Shown here: positions 62,679 to 64,000 of the stretch, one piece after another
How the letters are laid out: each line of letters starts with the position of its first letter
How positions within the stretch are numbered: position 1 is the stretch's first letter
Source: Flavobacterium ranwuense
GTDB taxonomy: Bacteria; Bacteroidota; Bacteroidia; Flavobacteriales; Flavobacteriaceae
Direction of reading: 5' to 3'
Length of the DNA: 64,000 nt
Assembly (NCBI RefSeq): GCF_004349315.1
Contig: NZ_SMLH01000001.1
Location: forward strand, 434,001 to 498,000
Position numbers and translations under genes: made by a program
The notes under the pieces: generated by a model
The model's database searches: none
What the model was told of the DNA's origin: nothing
What the model saw: only the letters and a program-made list of their open reading frames with translations

Positions 62679-63953
62679 ATGTTTAGTTTTTTTAATAATG
62701 TCCCATACGATAAAAAGCACAAAATATTAGTTTCTAATTTTGTTTACCTTGCTATACTCCAAGGTCTAAATTTATTATTACCCCTAATTACCTTACCTTA
62801 TTTGGTCAGCGTTTTGGGAATAGAAACTTTCGGATTACTGTCTTTTTCATTAGCATTAATCACCTATTTTCAGATTGTTACAGATTTTGGATTCAACGCA
62901 ATCGCTACCAGAGATATTTCGGTTGCAATCGATGACAAAAAAATGCAACAAGATATTTTTAACGATGTAATGTCTACAAAATTATTTTTGCTTGTTTTCT
63001 GTTTCCTTTTGATGTCAATTATTGTTTTTAGTTTTGAAATATTCAGAAATCATTGGGAAATTTATTTTTTCTCCTTTGGATCGGTTCTTGGTCAGGCTAT
63101 TTTTCCAGTTTGGTTTTTCCAAGGAATGCAAAAAATGAGATATATTACCTATATAAATTTATTCACAAAAATTATTTTCACCATCGCAATTTTTGTTTTT
63201 GTTAAAGAACAAGAGGATTATTTTTTAGTTCCTATTTTTAATGCTTTAGGCTTTATTAGCGCCGGAATCATATCTTTTTATTTTGTGAAGAAGCACTTTG
63301 ATTTACCATTAAAACTACAATCCTTTCAAAGAATTAAAAACCAATTAATTAAAGGGAAATATGTTTTTTTGTCCGAATTAAAAATTTCTTTATTTACCAA
63401 TACCAATACATTGATATTAGGGATTTTTGTAGGCAATCAAGCAGTTGGTTATTTTAGTGGTGCAGAAAAATTAGCGAGAGCAATTGGGAATTTCCAAACT
63501 CCCATTTCGAATGCCTTGTTTCCTTTTTTGGCTAGTGAAATGATTTCAAATAAAATACAGACGATTAAGAAAATAAATAAGATTACAATAATTGGAGGAA
63601 TATTTTTTTCGGCTATAGTGCTCTTGGGATTCTTTTTTTCTAAAGAAATAATAACATTAGTTTATGGACAAGCGATGAATCCAGCCATCATTTTATTTAA
63701 AATATTGATAATCATACCACTTGCATCATTCTTAGACACGATGTTTGGTAAACAAATTTTACTAAATTTAGGGAAGGATAATTTATATTTTCGGGTCATC
63801 TTATGGGCAACCGTTTTAAACATCAGTATAAATTTAGGATTAACCTACTTTTATAAAGAACTTGGAACGGCAATTGCGCTTACTATTACACAAATTTTTA
63901 TCGTATTAGGAATGTGGTTTTATGCAAAAAGAGAAACGGATAAATTCTGCTAA
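62679..63953 (+). CDS. Polysaccharide flippase (Wzx/MATE-like)
   Basis: 424-residue inner-membrane protein with about 12-13 hydrophobic helices. The N-terminal GLNLLLPLITLPYLVSVLG and TDFGFNAIATRDIS are typical of the Polysacc_synt/Wzx family, which flips undecaprenyl-linked repeat units to the periplasm. The C-terminal helices are complete. It ends 10 bases before the glycosyltransferase start, making the opening of a polysaccharide gene cluster. Confidence 0.9.
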   Translation: MFSFFNNVPYDKKHKILVSNFVYLAILQGLNLLLPLITLPYLVSVLGIETFGLLSFSLALITYFQIVTDFGFNAIATRDISVAIDDKKMQQDIFNDVMSTKLFLLVFCFLLMSIIVFSFEIFRNHWEIYFFSFGSVLGQAIFPVWFFQGMQKMRYITYINLFTKIIFTIAIFVFVKEQEDYFLVPIFNALGFISAGIISFYFVKKHFDLPLKLQSFQRIKNQLIKGKYVFLSELKISLFTNTNTLILGIFVGNQAVGYFSGAEKLARAIGNFQTPISNALFPFLASEMISNKIQTIKKINKITIIGGIFFSAIVLLGFFFSKEIITLVYGQAMNPAIILFKILIIIPLASFLDTMFGKQILLNLGKDNLYFRVILWATVLNISINLGLTYFYKELGTAIALTITQIFIVLGMWFYAKRETDKFC

Positions 63954-63963
63954 TAAAAGAGCC

Positions 63964-64000
63964 ATGACACAAATTAAAGTAAGCGTCATAATTCCTGTAT
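63964..64000 (+). CDS. Glycosyltransferase family 2, N-terminus only (cut by window end)
   Basis: Only 12 codons are inside the window: MTQIKVSVIIPV. The KVSVIIPV strand is the classic start of GT-A family 2 glycosyltransferases. It lies 10 bases after the flippase gene, in the same direction. The rest of the gene lies beyond the window. Confidence 0.65.
   Translation, partial: MTQIKVSVIIPV

Noticed and set aside
1..64000. CRISPR arrays, insertion sequences, riboswitches
   Set aside because: No regularly spaced repeats, no transposase ORF and no recognisable aptamer core were found on reading both strands. A covariance-model search would be the deciding test for riboswitches.

Overview
The window is AT-rich DNA from a Bacteroidota chromosome, almost certainly a Flavobacterium or close relative. 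The evidence is the gene families present (DUF4175, DUF4837, an HU-SPOR fusion, a GH3 family protein, a second acyl-ACP desaturase/acyltransferase set), the near absence of Shine-Dalgarno sequences, and the TAnnTTTG-type -7 promoter elements. Most of the window is housekeeping chromosome. No insertion sequence, prophage or CRISPR array was seen.

Layout. 1-4.6 kb: a MATE exporter entering from the left, HemJ, an NtrY-like histidine kinase and a crotonase. 4.6-7.2 kb: HD hydrolase, acyl-ACP desaturase and acyltransferase on the minus strand. 7.2-11 kb: rnpA, a DUF4349 lipoprotein, an S41 protease and an OmpA protein on the plus strand. 11-16 kb: ElaA-like acetyltransferase, DUF4837 lipoprotein, MltD-like transglycosylase and pgk on the minus strand. 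16.3-24 kb: holB, a DoxX protein, a thioesterase, recA, an ECF sigma unit, an acyltransferase and trpS. 24.2-27 kb: an accessory island between trpS and dprA. 27-36 kb: dprA, HU-SPOR, a PIF1-like helicase, an OmpH/Skp lipoprotein, a methyltransferase, mnmG and ybeY. 36-47 kb: DUF4175, gltX, SPFH, the YtxH-holin operon, glnS, folB and tRNA-Cys. 47-51.6 kb: a secreted protein, LysE, a GIN-domain protein and rnr. 51.9-52.7 kb: a 745-bp gene-free, DnaA-box-bearing stretch. 52.7-64 kb: rpiB, a DUF4143 ATPase, tex, tatA, a truncated M23-like gene, GH3, a phosphorylase-like protein, then a Wzz-like membrane protein, a lipoprotein, a flippase and the first codons of a glycosyltransferase, which look like the start of a surface-polysaccharide locus.

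Chromosome biology. Three perfect and one near-perfect parS (ParB) sites lie around mnmG/ybeY (33.6-35.7 kb). The gene-free stretch at 51.9-52.7 kb has repeated DnaA-box-like sequences. Genes left of it run mostly leftward and genes right of it mostly rightward. Together this makes the window a strong candidate for the replication-origin region.

Most interesting accessory feature. In the trpS-dprA island, a lipoprotein gene with a JAB/JAMM-like metalloprotease signature has four perfect copies of a 7-bp repeat directly after its ATG. The reading frame is shifted in the present copy number; loss of one repeat would restore a complete lipoprotein signal peptide. This looks like a phase-variable surface protein caught in the OFF state, followed by a small partner lipoprotein. 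Downstream lies a diverged copy of the last ~28 codons of dprA, the scar of how the island arrived.
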